Shown: one piece after another, positions 1-6,069 of the stretch | How positions within the stretch are numbered: the first letter of the stretch is position 1 | How the letters are laid out: every line of letters begins with the position of its first letter | The notes under the pieces: generated by a model | Databases searched by the model: none | What the model was told of the DNA's origin: nothing | Seen by the model: only the letters and a program-made list of their open reading frames with translations | Made by a program: the position numbers and the translations under genes | Source of the DNA: Desulfobacteraceae bacterium | GTDB lineage: Bacteria; Desulfobacterota; Desulfobacteria; Desulfobacterales; Desulfobacteraceae | DNA length: 9,154 nucleotides | NCBI GenBank assembly: GCA_003354055.1 | Contig: PIVQ01000262.1 | Span: 1-9,154 of the forward strand | Direction of reading: 5' to 3'

Positions 1-483
1 TGGTTGAGTTCCATGAACAGGTCAATATCCGTTATCCCTGCCCTGAATTTCAGGGAACAAGGATCGTCTACATTCAATTTGGATCGGAATCTGGACTTTA
101 CCATGACTGTCATCAGTTTTATATACGGATACATGCATATCTCCCAATATTCACCGGAAAAATCCGATGCATTTTCGTTATTGAGTCCTAAGCCCTTTAT
201 TAATATGCCTGAACGCCATGTTTAAGTAACAATCCGGGCAGGACGTCGTCTAAATTTAAAACGTCTTTATCTTCTAACTCGATGAACAGATAGGAACTTG
301 CTTTTTGTTAAACACAGTTGTTTCAAGATACTGGTATTCAACCTGACTGCCAAGAACAGAGATTACACCTATTTTTTTAATTTCAGGAAGTTGTTTTACG
401 TTGATAGGTTGCGTCTTTGCACAACCGAAAAATAAAAGGATAATAACGATAAAAATCAGATATTCACTACTACGTGTTGGCAT
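1..483 (-). pseudogene. Frameshifted lipoprotein gene, 3' end beyond window
   Basis: Unrecognised lipoprotein gene read on the minus strand. The ATG at 483-481 follows a good GGAGG ribosome site about 10 nt upstream. The first residues form a signal peptide: MPTR, a hydrophobic stretch of about 12 residues, then FFGC, a lipobox-like site with Cys21 as the lipidated residue. The frame continues (EIKKIGVISVLG..., ...TTVFNKK) and meets TAG at 274-276. A second frame takes over with SSYLFIELEDKD and ends at 200-202. A third frame (EYWEICMYPYIK, ...FRAGITDIDLFMELN) is open from 221 to the window edge. All three pieces look protein-like, and both junctions need the same correction, one missing base. 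The first can be explained by loss of one A in the A-run at 302-306. I read this as one gene with two frameshifts, a decayed gene or sequencing error. No function is recognisable beyond a membrane-anchored envelope protein. Confidence 0.5.
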
Positions 484-651
484 GAGCACCCTACCTCCGA
501 CATAAGAATTTGAGAAATAAAAACTGATGTTCAAATGAATTTCTCCCCGTTTAAGGCATATTAAATTGAACAACGAGCCTCAAGATTTTTGGAGAATATC
601 CTTACCTCACTAAAAATTGCAATAGCAAAGATAATACACAGCTTGACGTAA

Positions 652-1056
652 CAAAAGCCAGGAAGCAACCAAACGTTAGGATTCCGAAAAGACATTAGGC
701 CGCCGGACCGTGGCAGATACAAATCCGTAACCGCCTTTTACCAGGACATCCAGGCCGGAGAAAAAAAGCCGGTAACCATCGGATCCGGCAAGCCGGTCTA
801 TGTGATCCGCTCACCCTTCACCACCCAGGCCCGGGCAGAGCAGGCCGCCAGATCCCGTTTGGATCGTCTGGATCGCGGTACCGCCACCCTCCGGGGATCG
901 ATAAGTCCCAGGTCGGACATGTTCGCAGAAGGAAAGATAAATGTCTCCGGCATCCGTTCCGGCGTGAACGGCTCCTGGAGCCTGACCAAAGTAAGCACCA
1001 AAATCTATAATAACGGCCTGACCGTGTCATTCAACGCAGAGGTACCAAAGGTTTAG
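652..1056 (+). pseudogene. Phage late-control D (gpD) tail protein, C-terminal remnant
   Basis: The frame is open from just after a stop at 649-651 to TAG at 1054-1056 (134 codons) and has no proper start. From about position 690 the translation has the pattern of the C-terminus of P2-type late control gene D protein, the baseplate/tail hub protein of contractile phages (VgrG/gp27-like fold). Seen are RYKSVTAFYQDIQAGEKK, then GSGKPVYVIRSPFTTQARAE with an alanine/arginine-rich helix, RGTATLRGSISPRSDMFAEG, INVSGIRSGVNGSWSLTKVS, and the final strand LTVSFNAEVPK. Full-length gpD proteins are about 330-390 residues, so roughly the first two thirds are missing. A GTG at 802 lies inside the domain and should not be taken as a real start. 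No capsid, tail or integrase gene lies nearby, so this is an isolated prophage relic. It is GC-rich compared with both neighbours, which supports separate origin. Confidence 0.75.
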
Positions 1057-1089
1057 AATGAATATCTTACAATTTCTTAAGGAGAGAAT

Positions 1090-1281
1090 ATGTTAATTGC
1101 AAAAGTTATTTTAATCGTCAGTTTCTTTGGAATTTTTGGATTTATAAGCAAAGCCTGGAAGGCAGGAGAAAGCGCTACTTGCATGGGTGGTGCTGGGGTT
1201 ATGGTTCTCTTTGGGATACTGGCGCTGGGGTGTTTGCTGGTATCTATTATCTCCGGGATTTTTCTTTTCTTTACTGGGTAA
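1090..1281 (+). CDS. Small two-helix membrane protein, unknown function
   Basis: A 63-residue hydrophobic protein starting at an ATG preceded by a clear AAGGAGA site (1079-1085, 4 nt spacing). Two membrane segments are visible: residues about 3-20 (IAKVILIVSFFGIFGFIS) and about 34-61 (GVMVLFGILALGCLLVSIIS and following residues). They are joined by a short polar, Gly/Cys-containing loop (KAWKAGESATCMGG). There is no signal-peptidase site or catalytic motif. It starts 34 bp after the phage D remnant and ends exactly at a strong hairpin (1281-1313). I do not recognise a family. Small membrane proteins of this kind are common near prophage ends and in islands, but no role can be assigned. The good ribosome site and clean two-helix pattern argue that it is real. 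Confidence 0.6.
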   Translation: MLIAKVILIVSFFGIFGFISKAWKAGESATCMGGAGVMVLFGILALGCLLVSIISGIFLFFTG

Positions 1282-1313
1282 CACAGAAAAAGTTATAGGT
1301 AACTGATCTGTGT
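1281..1313 (+). other. Strong nested hairpin directly after the stop codon
   Basis: A perfect 7-bp outer stem (ACACAGA at 1281-1287 with TCTGTGT at 1307-1313) encloses a small AAA/GA internal loop, a perfect 5-bp inner stem (AGTTA 1291-1295 with TAACT 1300-1304) and a TAGG tetraloop. It begins on the last base of the stop codon of the 63-residue membrane protein gene. No T-run follows, so it is not a classical intrinsic terminator. It could protect the 3' end of the mRNA or be part of a mobile-element end. Confidence 0.5.
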
Positions 1314-1557
1314 ATTCGCTTGCCCTAAAATAGCAGACCCCTGGGAAGTCAAAGCCCTTGGACCTGTCTCAAAAGGGAAATATCGTGAAAAGAAAACGAA
1401 GCTGTCTTTTGTTAAATTGGGGGGGACTTAACTTGATGTTTACAATATTCGGGAAGGATCAAAACTTTACACTCATCCAAAAGACTGGTAACAATTTGCA
1501 CACAAGTCATTCATAAAAACTTTTTCTAAGAGAATTATAGCAGATGAAAACAACAGG
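1303..1557 (+). pseudogene. Possible gene relic with in-frame stops
   Basis: One frame across this otherwise empty stretch reads as protein-like sequence broken by two stops. The first piece (1303-1428) contains IADPWEVKALGPVSKGKYRE and KKTKLSFVKLGG, then TAA at 1429-1431. The second (1432-1488) reads LDVYNIREGSKLYTHPKDW, then TAA at 1489-1491. The third continues with QFAHKSFIKTFSKRIIADE to TGA at 1558-1560, overlapping the start of the next gene in another frame. There is no start codon with a ribosome site. The charge balance and lack of low-complexity sequence suggest former coding DNA, but I cannot name the family, and a chance open frame is possible. Confidence 0.3.
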
Positions 1558-2344
1558 TGAGGTAAAAAAAAACGATGACAATGTTAAAAAACTTTTAGGG
1601 GAGCCAATAAGCAAAGAATTCTCAGAGAGCATCCTAAAAATTAGGCGAAACCTGCTAATTGTCAGCATGCTTTCTTGCGCCACTATTTTTTGGAATTTGG
1701 ATGTGGATTCATCTTCACTATTTGGTATTAAATTCAGCGGGTTGACTCAGAGGAACTTAATCAATGGTCTTTTTGTAGTAAATTCTTATTTGTTTTTCCA
1801 CTATGCCTGGTGTTGCTTTGACCATTTTTCAATTTGGAGAATTCGGGTGTCAGGAACTCATACTCTTTATCCGCCTGCACATAGTGCTTTCGATTCAGGA
1901 GTTTCCCCTATAGACAGACCATTAGATCCCAAACAATCCACCCTTTATTCTTGGTGGATTGAAAATAACAAAAATCTAAAAAACTGTTTATGTGAGATAA
2001 AAATCATAAAAGAGGAAATAGCTAAAGCGAATTCGATTTACCAACAGCTTCTTGATAATAAAACCAATGTCAGTGAACCGAAAGTGGGGAATAGAACTGC
2101 AGCAGTTCACAAAGCAAGATTGGAAAAAACTTTAGATAGAAAATTAGATCATTTATCTATAGCCATTGAGACAAGTAAAACAACATTGAGTTCCGAAAGA
2201 ATTTTGCCTTCATTGGAAACGTTCGATAATTGGTTTCAGTTGAGTCTCAGAACTCAAGATTTGCGATGGTTAGTGATTGATGTTGTCATTCCACTTTTTA
2301 TTGGTGGCTTTTCTTTATTTACTTTGTTGAGTTATCTTTTTTAG
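1544..2344 (+). CDS. Unknown membrane protein with coiled-coil middle
   Basis: A 266-residue protein of no family I recognise. The N-terminus is polar and lysine-rich (about residues 1-35). Membrane segments follow at about 37-52 (LLIVSMLSCATIFW) and about 72-92 (LINGLFVVNSYLFFHYAW). A soluble middle part includes a likely coiled coil (about 140-220, rich in Lys, Glu, Leu and Ile). The C-terminal membrane segment at about 242-264 (LRWLVIDVVIPLFIGGFSLF) ends almost at the terminus. This places the middle domain on one side of the inner membrane. The start ATG has only a weak upstream purine run (AAGAGA at 1528-1533), so the exact start is less certain; no better in-frame start lies upstream. 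The gene is AT-rich, like the rest of the island and unlike the core genes, which suggests transfer. About 190 bp separate it from the next gene, so it is probably its own transcription unit. Confidence 0.75.
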   Translation: MKTTGEVKKNDDNVKKLLGEPISKEFSESILKIRRNLLIVSMLSCATIFWNLDVDSSSLFGIKFSGLTQRNLINGLFVVNSYLFFHYAWCCFDHFSIWRIRVSGTHTLYPPAHSAFDSGVSPIDRPLDPKQSTLYSWWIENNKNLKNCLCEIKIIKEEIAKANSIYQQLLDNKTNVSEPKVGNRTAAVHKARLEKTLDRKLDHLSIAIETSKTTLSSERILPSLETFDNWFQLSLRTQDLRWLVIDVVIPLFIGGFSLFTLLSYLF

Positions 2345-2465
2345 TTCCTTGGGACTGCCTATCTAAACTTCTGATAATAAAAACCATGCTACCCCGCTGC
2401 TAAACTGGTAATAAGTTTACACTTGCATTTTCAAGCCGGTAATGATTTTCTCCAAATTAAATAGA

Positions 2466-2495
2466 TTTTCAGACATCATTCAGATTTTTTATAAT
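2466..2495 (+). promoter_or_regulatory. Sigma70-like promoter of the GIY-YIG gene
   Basis: A perfect TATAAT (2490-2495) lies 18 bp downstream of TTTTCA (2466-2471, four of six matches to the -35 consensus), about 40 bp before the start codon at 2537. Its position and the 190-bp gap from the previous gene suggest that the nuclease gene is transcribed separately. Confidence 0.45.
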
Positions 2496-2536
2496 ATACG
2501 GGCAACCGTTCAGTTATTTATAAGGACATAGATATA

Positions 2537-3004
2537 ATGAATGAAACTTTTCGACAATTCATTGAATCATTGGAACCTTCATTTCAAAGGCTAATCAATA
2601 TGGCGCCCGTTTCAGTTGCCTCACTCCCTATGGATGCCCCACAGTCAGGTATCTATTTGTTTTCAGAAAATGAGCAACATTTATATGTGGGTCGCACAAA
2701 TACCATGCGCAAAAGGTTACAAAATCATTGTCGGCCAAGCTCAGGGCATAATTCAGCAACATTTGCATTTAGGCTGGCTCGTGAAAATACAAAGCAAACG
2801 GTACCAACTTATACAAAGCAAGGATCACGATCTCATCTTGAGAGTGATCCTGTATTTGGGCCGGTATTTATTGAGCAAAAAACGAGAGTGAAGAACATGG
2901 ATGTGCGCTATGTATCAGAACCAACCCCAATGAGACAGGCGCTTTTGGAAATGTATGTTTCGGTTAGTTTGCAGACTCCACATAATGACTTTGATAACCA
3001 CTAA
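2537..3004 (+). CDS. Small GIY-YIG family nuclease-like protein
   Basis: A 155-residue protein with the hallmarks of a GIY-YIG endonuclease domain. GIY is at residues 38-40 in the first strand (SGIYLF) and YVG at 50-52 in the second (HLYVGRT). The conserved basic residue fits Arg60 in the helix MRKRLQNH. The metal-binding glutamate is most likely Glu138 (QALLEMYVS), and the C-terminus carries a conserved-looking TPHNDFDNH segment. About 75 residues between the Arg helix and the Glu helix include HNSATFAFRLA (71-81) and a basic linker. The family cuts DNA in repair, restriction and homing; this single-domain form has no attached DNA-binding domain, so its target is unknown. The start is supported by AAGGA at 2522-2526 (10 nt spacing). 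It stands alone in an AT-rich island between membrane-protein genes, consistent with a mobile or defence role, which is inferred only. Catalytic residues appear intact. Confidence 0.8.
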   Translation: MNETFRQFIESLEPSFQRLINMAPVSVASLPMDAPQSGIYLFSENEQHLYVGRTNTMRKRLQNHCRPSSGHNSATFAFRLARENTKQTVPTYTKQGSRSHLESDPVFGPVFIEQKTRVKNMDVRYVSEPTPMRQALLEMYVSVSLQTPHNDFDNH

Positions 3005-3112
3005 AGCCCAAACAAAACGAATGCACTTTGGCACAAAAAAACGCTGCGGCACAGTGCTATTGGGGACCTGTGACTAACAGCATTATACATCTAAAAACTA
3101 AAGGATCTTCAT

Positions 3113-3502
3113 ATGATGCAAGGCATACTCATCACAATTGGCTATCTGATAATAAGCTTCATCCTTGACTTGCTCATTTTGGGTTCGATTGGTAACAGAA
3201 TGAAAAAGGCCGATGAACAGATCGGTATCCCTGCGGAAGATAGAAATGCTTCACCATTATTTATCGTGCTATCAACTGCAAGAATATGCGGGCTTTTTTA
3301 TTTGATTAATTTTATCTACAAAGGTTTAGTTCCTGTTTTACTTTTTATAGCATTAGGTGTCCTTGAAATAATGAGAGGCACATCGCAAATGTTGAAACAT
3401 GATAATATGGGTATGCCACACATCCGAAACTATTTCACTGCAAAAACTATTGGCTCTTTTATTGGGCTATCCTTAATGGCATATTGGACATATTTCAAAT
3501 AA
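3113..3502 (+). CDS. Four-helix membrane protein, likely partner of the NTPase
   Basis: A 129-residue integral membrane protein with four predicted helices: about residues 5-25 (ILITIGYLIISFILDLLILG), 48-68 (PLFIVLSTARICGLFYLINF), 71-88 (GLVPVLLFIALGVLEIM) and 109-127 (AKTIGSFIGLSLMAYWTYF). A charged loop lies between helices 1 and 2 (NRMKKADEQIGIPAEDRN), and a short polar loop (RGTSQMLKHDNMG) precedes helix 4. The first of two adjacent ATG codons (3113, 3116) is chosen because AAAGGA at 3100-3105 sits 7 nt upstream. It ends 35 bp before the KAP-like NTPase gene on the same strand, with no terminator between, so the two are probably one operon. I recognise no family. By context it could anchor or gate for the NTPase, which itself lacks membrane helices; this is inference. 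Confidence 0.75.
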   Translation: MMQGILITIGYLIISFILDLLILGSIGNRMKKADEQIGIPAEDRNASPLFIVLSTARICGLFYLINFIYKGLVPVLLFIALGVLEIMRGTSQMLKHDNMGMPHIRNYFTAKTIGSFIGLSLMAYWTYFK

Positions 3503-3537
3503 ATTAATATGTCTCATTTTCAAATTCGGAGATTCTT

Positions 3538-5292
3538 ATGGACAAAAAAGATCTAAAAAAATCTATCGATTCTTTTTTAAACGGTGAGGCCAAGGTCGCC
3601 GTCATAAAAGGAGATTGGGGGGTTGGCAAAACCTATTTTTGGGAAAAATACATTGAATCACGTATCAATCAAAAGGAACTCAATCAAATTGCATACAGTT
3701 ATATCTCACTGTTTGGACAAACCTCTTTGGATAGTTTGCGCAAAAGTATTTTTCACAATATAAAAGGAATATTAGACGAAAAAAAAATTGAGGAAGCCTT
3801 TGACAAAAAATTCAAGGAATCATCCAAGTTACTCAGTAAAGTTCCTTGGTTATCAAAAAGTATTGTTGCTGCACAAAAAAATGCATCGATTTGGAAAAAT
3901 ACTAAAAGTATTATTCAGAGCCTACCAAACATAGGGAATTTTGCCAGTATCATATCAGAATTGGAATACAGTTTTGTTCATGATTATTTGATTTGTTTTG
4001 ATGATATGGAAAGAAAAGGTAGATTACTCTCTGTTATTGAGATTATGGGGCTGATAGATGAGCTTGCTCACCAGAAAAATTGCAAGATTATTTTAATTTT
4101 TAATAAAGGACAACTGGATCGGAAAAGAGATAGAGATGAATATGAGAAATACCGGGAGAAGATCGTCGATCTCGAAATAAACCTCAACCCGAATAGCAAG
4201 GTTAATCTCAGGCATGTATTCAGAGAAGAAATGCCTCACTTTGATTTCATAGAAAAGATCATCAAAAAATTATCAATTAAGAATATTAGAATATTAAAAA
4301 AAATCAAATGGCTAATTGATGAATCCAAACTTGATTTCAATGAGCATGATGACGGCATAGTACAGCCCTTTTTTTTAAATGCAATAGTACTCAGTTATTT
4401 CTATTACAATAAAAATGAAAAGTTACCGTATGCGAAGCTAAAAAAATACCTATCAGGGGGGCCAGTATTATACTCTATGATGTCACATGACCCGGATAGA
4501 GAATCTTTGTCGCCTGCTGAAGAAGAATATAAATATTTAGAACTTGAATTAAAAATAAGTGAATCAGAGTTTGATGAATCGATTTGTTTTTATTTGGAAA
4601 ACGGATATTTTGAATCAGATTCAATAAATAGAGCCATCACAAAACTAACGAGTAACCATCGTATGTATGAAGTTGCTGAAGAAATACAATCCGTTTTTTC
4701 AATGTACTCAGACTCTTTCTCCGATAATCTTGAGGAATTTATAGTAAAATTAAAGGAACTTTTGAATAATCATTTAGAACTAATTAGGCTAAGTGATTTT
4801 ACAACCATGATAGGTTTCTTAGAAGATTTTGATAAGGATGTCTCTGAATACATTGACAAGTATATCGAGTTCCACTCAGTGCAACTATTAGATGAAGATT
4901 ATTTTGCTTATATGCATTATACAATCATTATCAATGGACGGATTAAGAGTAAAATAGACAACCTCAGAGATAAGCAAAATATTAGTGCTTTAGATGTTGA
5001 CTCGTGTGCTTTTGAAGTAGCCGAAAAGGGTTGGGATACCCATTGTATTGACTACTTATCTTCATTGACTGTAGATGACTTTTTTCAATGGATGAAATCT
5101 TCCCCGCCATATTTGATGGAGAAGGTAAGAGGATTGACTAAATTAAAAACCATTCAAGGAATAGATGAGGATAAAACCAAACAAAATAAAATAGCAACAA
5201 ATATAGAGGCGGCGCTTAAACTTATTGCATCAGAAAATGATTTCAACAAGGTACGAGTTAAAAATATTTTCACCATAGACATTGATAGCTAA
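3538..5292 (+). CDS. KAP-like P-loop NTPase (584 aa)
   Basis: A large cytoplasmic NTPase. The N-terminal domain has Walker A GDWGVGKT at residues 25-32, preceded by a strand (KVAVIK). Walker B is LICFDDME at 151-158; the DD-x-E-R arrangement is typical of KAP-type NTPases. KIILIFNKGQL (183-193) is the next strand with a sensor-like Asn189, followed by the EKIVDLEINL segment (about 210). In many KAP proteins the region between Walker A and B carries membrane helices; here residues 95-140 are only amphipathic, so the separate four-helix protein encoded upstream may supply the membrane function. Residues about 230-584 are all-helical, acidic and unrecognised, perhaps a sensor or effector region. 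GGAGA at 3528-3532 lies 5 nt before the ATG. KAP NTPases include PifA, the F-plasmid protein that excludes phage T7, which makes a defence role plausible but unproven. The gene is strongly AT-rich compared with the core genes, suggesting transfer. The NTPase fold is confident; the biological function is unknown. Confidence 0.85.
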   Translation: MDKKDLKKSIDSFLNGEAKVAVIKGDWGVGKTYFWEKYIESRINQKELNQIAYSYISLFGQTSLDSLRKSIFHNIKGILDEKKIEEAFDKKFKESSKLLSKVPWLSKSIVAAQKNASIWKNTKSIIQSLPNIGNFASIISELEYSFVHDYLICFDDMERKGRLLSVIEIMGLIDELAHQKNCKIILIFNKGQLDRKRDRDEYEKYREKIVDLEINLNPNSKVNLRHVFREEMPHFDFIEKIIKKLSIKNIRILKKIKWLIDESKLDFNEHDDGIVQPFFLNAIVLSYFYYNKNEKLPYAKLKKYLSGGPVLYSMMSHDPDRESLSPAEEEYKYLELELKISESEFDESICFYLENGYFESDSINRAITKLTSNHRMYEVAEEIQSVFSMYSDSFSDNLEEFIVKLKELLNNHLELIRLSDFTTMIGFLEDFDKDVSEYIDKYIEFHSVQLLDEDYFAYMHYTIIINGRIKSKIDNLRDKQNISALDVDSCAFEVAEKGWDTHCIDYLSSLTVDDFFQWMKSSPPYLMEKVRGLTKLKTIQGIDEDKTKQNKIATNIEAALKLIASENDFNKVRVKNIFTIDIDS

Positions 5293-5368
5293 AATTATTA
5301 GATTGAGTCGTCCTTTAATAATTAACTAAACACATTAAAAACTTGCCGCTTCAATAATCACGCCAGAA

Positions 5369-5509
5369 TCAACTTTATAGAATCTCTTTCATTTTCAAAT
5401 TTTAAAATTCTGAGATTACCTGCCAGAAATTCTGAGATTACCTGCCGCGTTACAGCAGGTCTCTATTGCTCGTGCTTTGCTTATAATTAAAAAAATCCGA
5501 TAAAGTTGA
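5369..5509. repeat. Imperfect inverted repeat, possible MITE or IS relic
   Basis: A 141-bp segment is bounded by inverted repeats. TCAACTTTAT at 5369-5378 is matched exactly by ATAAAGTTGA at 5500-5509, and similarity continues inward for about 11 more bases with four mismatches, giving arms of about 21 bp. The interior holds the tandem repeat and a stem but no open reading frame. I see no clear target-site duplication. This fits a degenerate miniature inverted-repeat element or the end of a lost insertion sequence, but the family is unknown. Confidence 0.4.
5405..5448 (+). repeat. Two tandem copies of a 22-bp repeat
   Basis: AAATTCTGAGATTACCTGCC occurs identically at 5405-5424 and 5427-5446, separated by AG, giving a 22-bp period. 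The ACCTGC of the second copy (5440-5445) can pair with GCAGGT at 5455-5460 to form a 6-bp stem with a 9-nt loop. The pair lies inside the inverted repeat at 5369-5509. Two copies without unique spacers do not make a CRISPR array. Confidence 0.7.
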
Positions 5510-5730
5510 CTGCTAAAATTATTTTTGTATGAGTCATTGTTCGTATGAACCCGCAGCGGTTCGTGGGCCGGCGGTTTGTATGCCAAGACTTAAAAGAGAT
5601 AGGCCAGGACGTTTGATATTCAGGGGGGGATGTCTGAGTGATGGGAAAAGTGCCGTGTCTATGTTCTGTTCATTCCGTGGATTCTGTGGTAAGATGCCGG
5701 AATTTAAATTGATATATGAAGGAAAATTGC

Positions 5731-6036
5731 GTGACAGCGTTAAAAGGATCACAGAGAAAATATTTGAGAGGGCTTGCCCATAAGTTGAATCCGTCTGCTT
5801 TTGTGGGCCAAAAAGGGGTGACCCAGTCCTTGATGGATGAAGTCGATACAGCACTTGATGCAGCAGAGTTGATAAAGATCAAGTTTGTCGACCACAAGGA
5901 AAAAGAGGTTAAAACTGCTCTGGTTGAGGAAATTTCAACCCGGAGTCATGCCCATCTGGCCGGCATGATCGGTCATGTGGCCATTCTTTACCGTCAGCAT
6001 TCCAATCCGGAAAAACGTCAGATTAAGCTTCCCTAA
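5731..6036 (+). CDS. yhbY: YhbY family RNA-binding protein (50S assembly)
   Basis: A 101-residue protein that is almost entirely a CRS1-YhbY (CRM) RNA-binding domain. YhbY binds the pre-50S ribosomal particle and helps large-subunit assembly in the cytoplasm. Visible features are the typical N-terminus LKGSQRKYLRGLAHKLNP, the GxxG RNA-binding loop VGQKGVT (Gly26-Gly29), the helix QSLMDEVDTALDAAELIKIKF, and the C-terminal strand HVAILYRQ followed by a basic tail. I prefer the GTG at 5731 because AAGGA (5719-5723) sits 7 nt upstream and the family normally begins just before this point. An in-frame ATG at 5716 would add five residues but has no good ribosome site. It is the first core gene after the AT-rich island. 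The hydrolase gene follows after 33 bp on the same strand and is probably co-transcribed. Confidence 0.92.
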   Translation: MTALKGSQRKYLRGLAHKLNPSAFVGQKGVTQSLMDEVDTALDAAELIKIKFVDHKEKEVKTALVEEISTRSHAHLAGMIGHVAILYRQHSNPEKRQIKLP

Positions 6037-6069
6037 TCCGATCTGCCTGGAATCTTAAGGAAAATTATT

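Larger units (their letters stand above)
5293..5730. other. Non-coding island end and yhbY leader
   Basis: I see no convincing gene here. Just after the NTPase stop is an AT-only 8-bp inverted repeat (AATTATTA 5293-5300 with TAATAATT 5316-5323) without a T-run. Then come the repeats listed separately (5369-5509). From about 5540 the base composition shifts from AT-rich to the GC-rich style of the core genes, so the island boundary probably lies near 5510-5540. A small stem-loop (GAACC 5547-5551 with GGTTC 5558-5562, extendable by wobble pairs) follows. TGGTAAGAT at 5687-5695 resembles an extended -10 element that could serve yhbY, but no good -35 is visible. Confidence 0.45.

Noticed and set aside
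4..225. Plus-strand open frame of 73 codons
   Set aside because: It has no ribosome site and is rich in Ser, Arg and Asn, like an antisense frame. The minus strand here gives a better protein-like reading as the end of the split lipoprotein gene.
802..1056. Independent 84-residue gene starting at a GTG
   Set aside because: The GTG encodes an internal Val of the gpD domain; homologous sequence continues upstream in the same frame, so this is part of the truncated remnant.
3021..3077. Tiny 18-codon open frame (MHFGTKKRCGTVLLGTCD)
   Set aside because: It has no ribosome site and no sign of selection; a chance frame in a short gap.
3005..3112. Integron attC site between small genes
   Set aside because: The cassette-like gene spacing prompted a search for RYYYAAC and GTTRRRY core sites, but no matching pair was found here or in the other gaps.
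5405..5448. CRISPR-like repeat pair
   Set aside because: Only two copies, with a 2-bp spacer and no cas genes; it is a simple tandem repeat.
5547..5565. GGTTCGTGGGCC looked like a tRNA T-arm
   Set aside because: No acceptor stem, anticodon arm or D-arm can be folded around it; it is a simple stem-loop.
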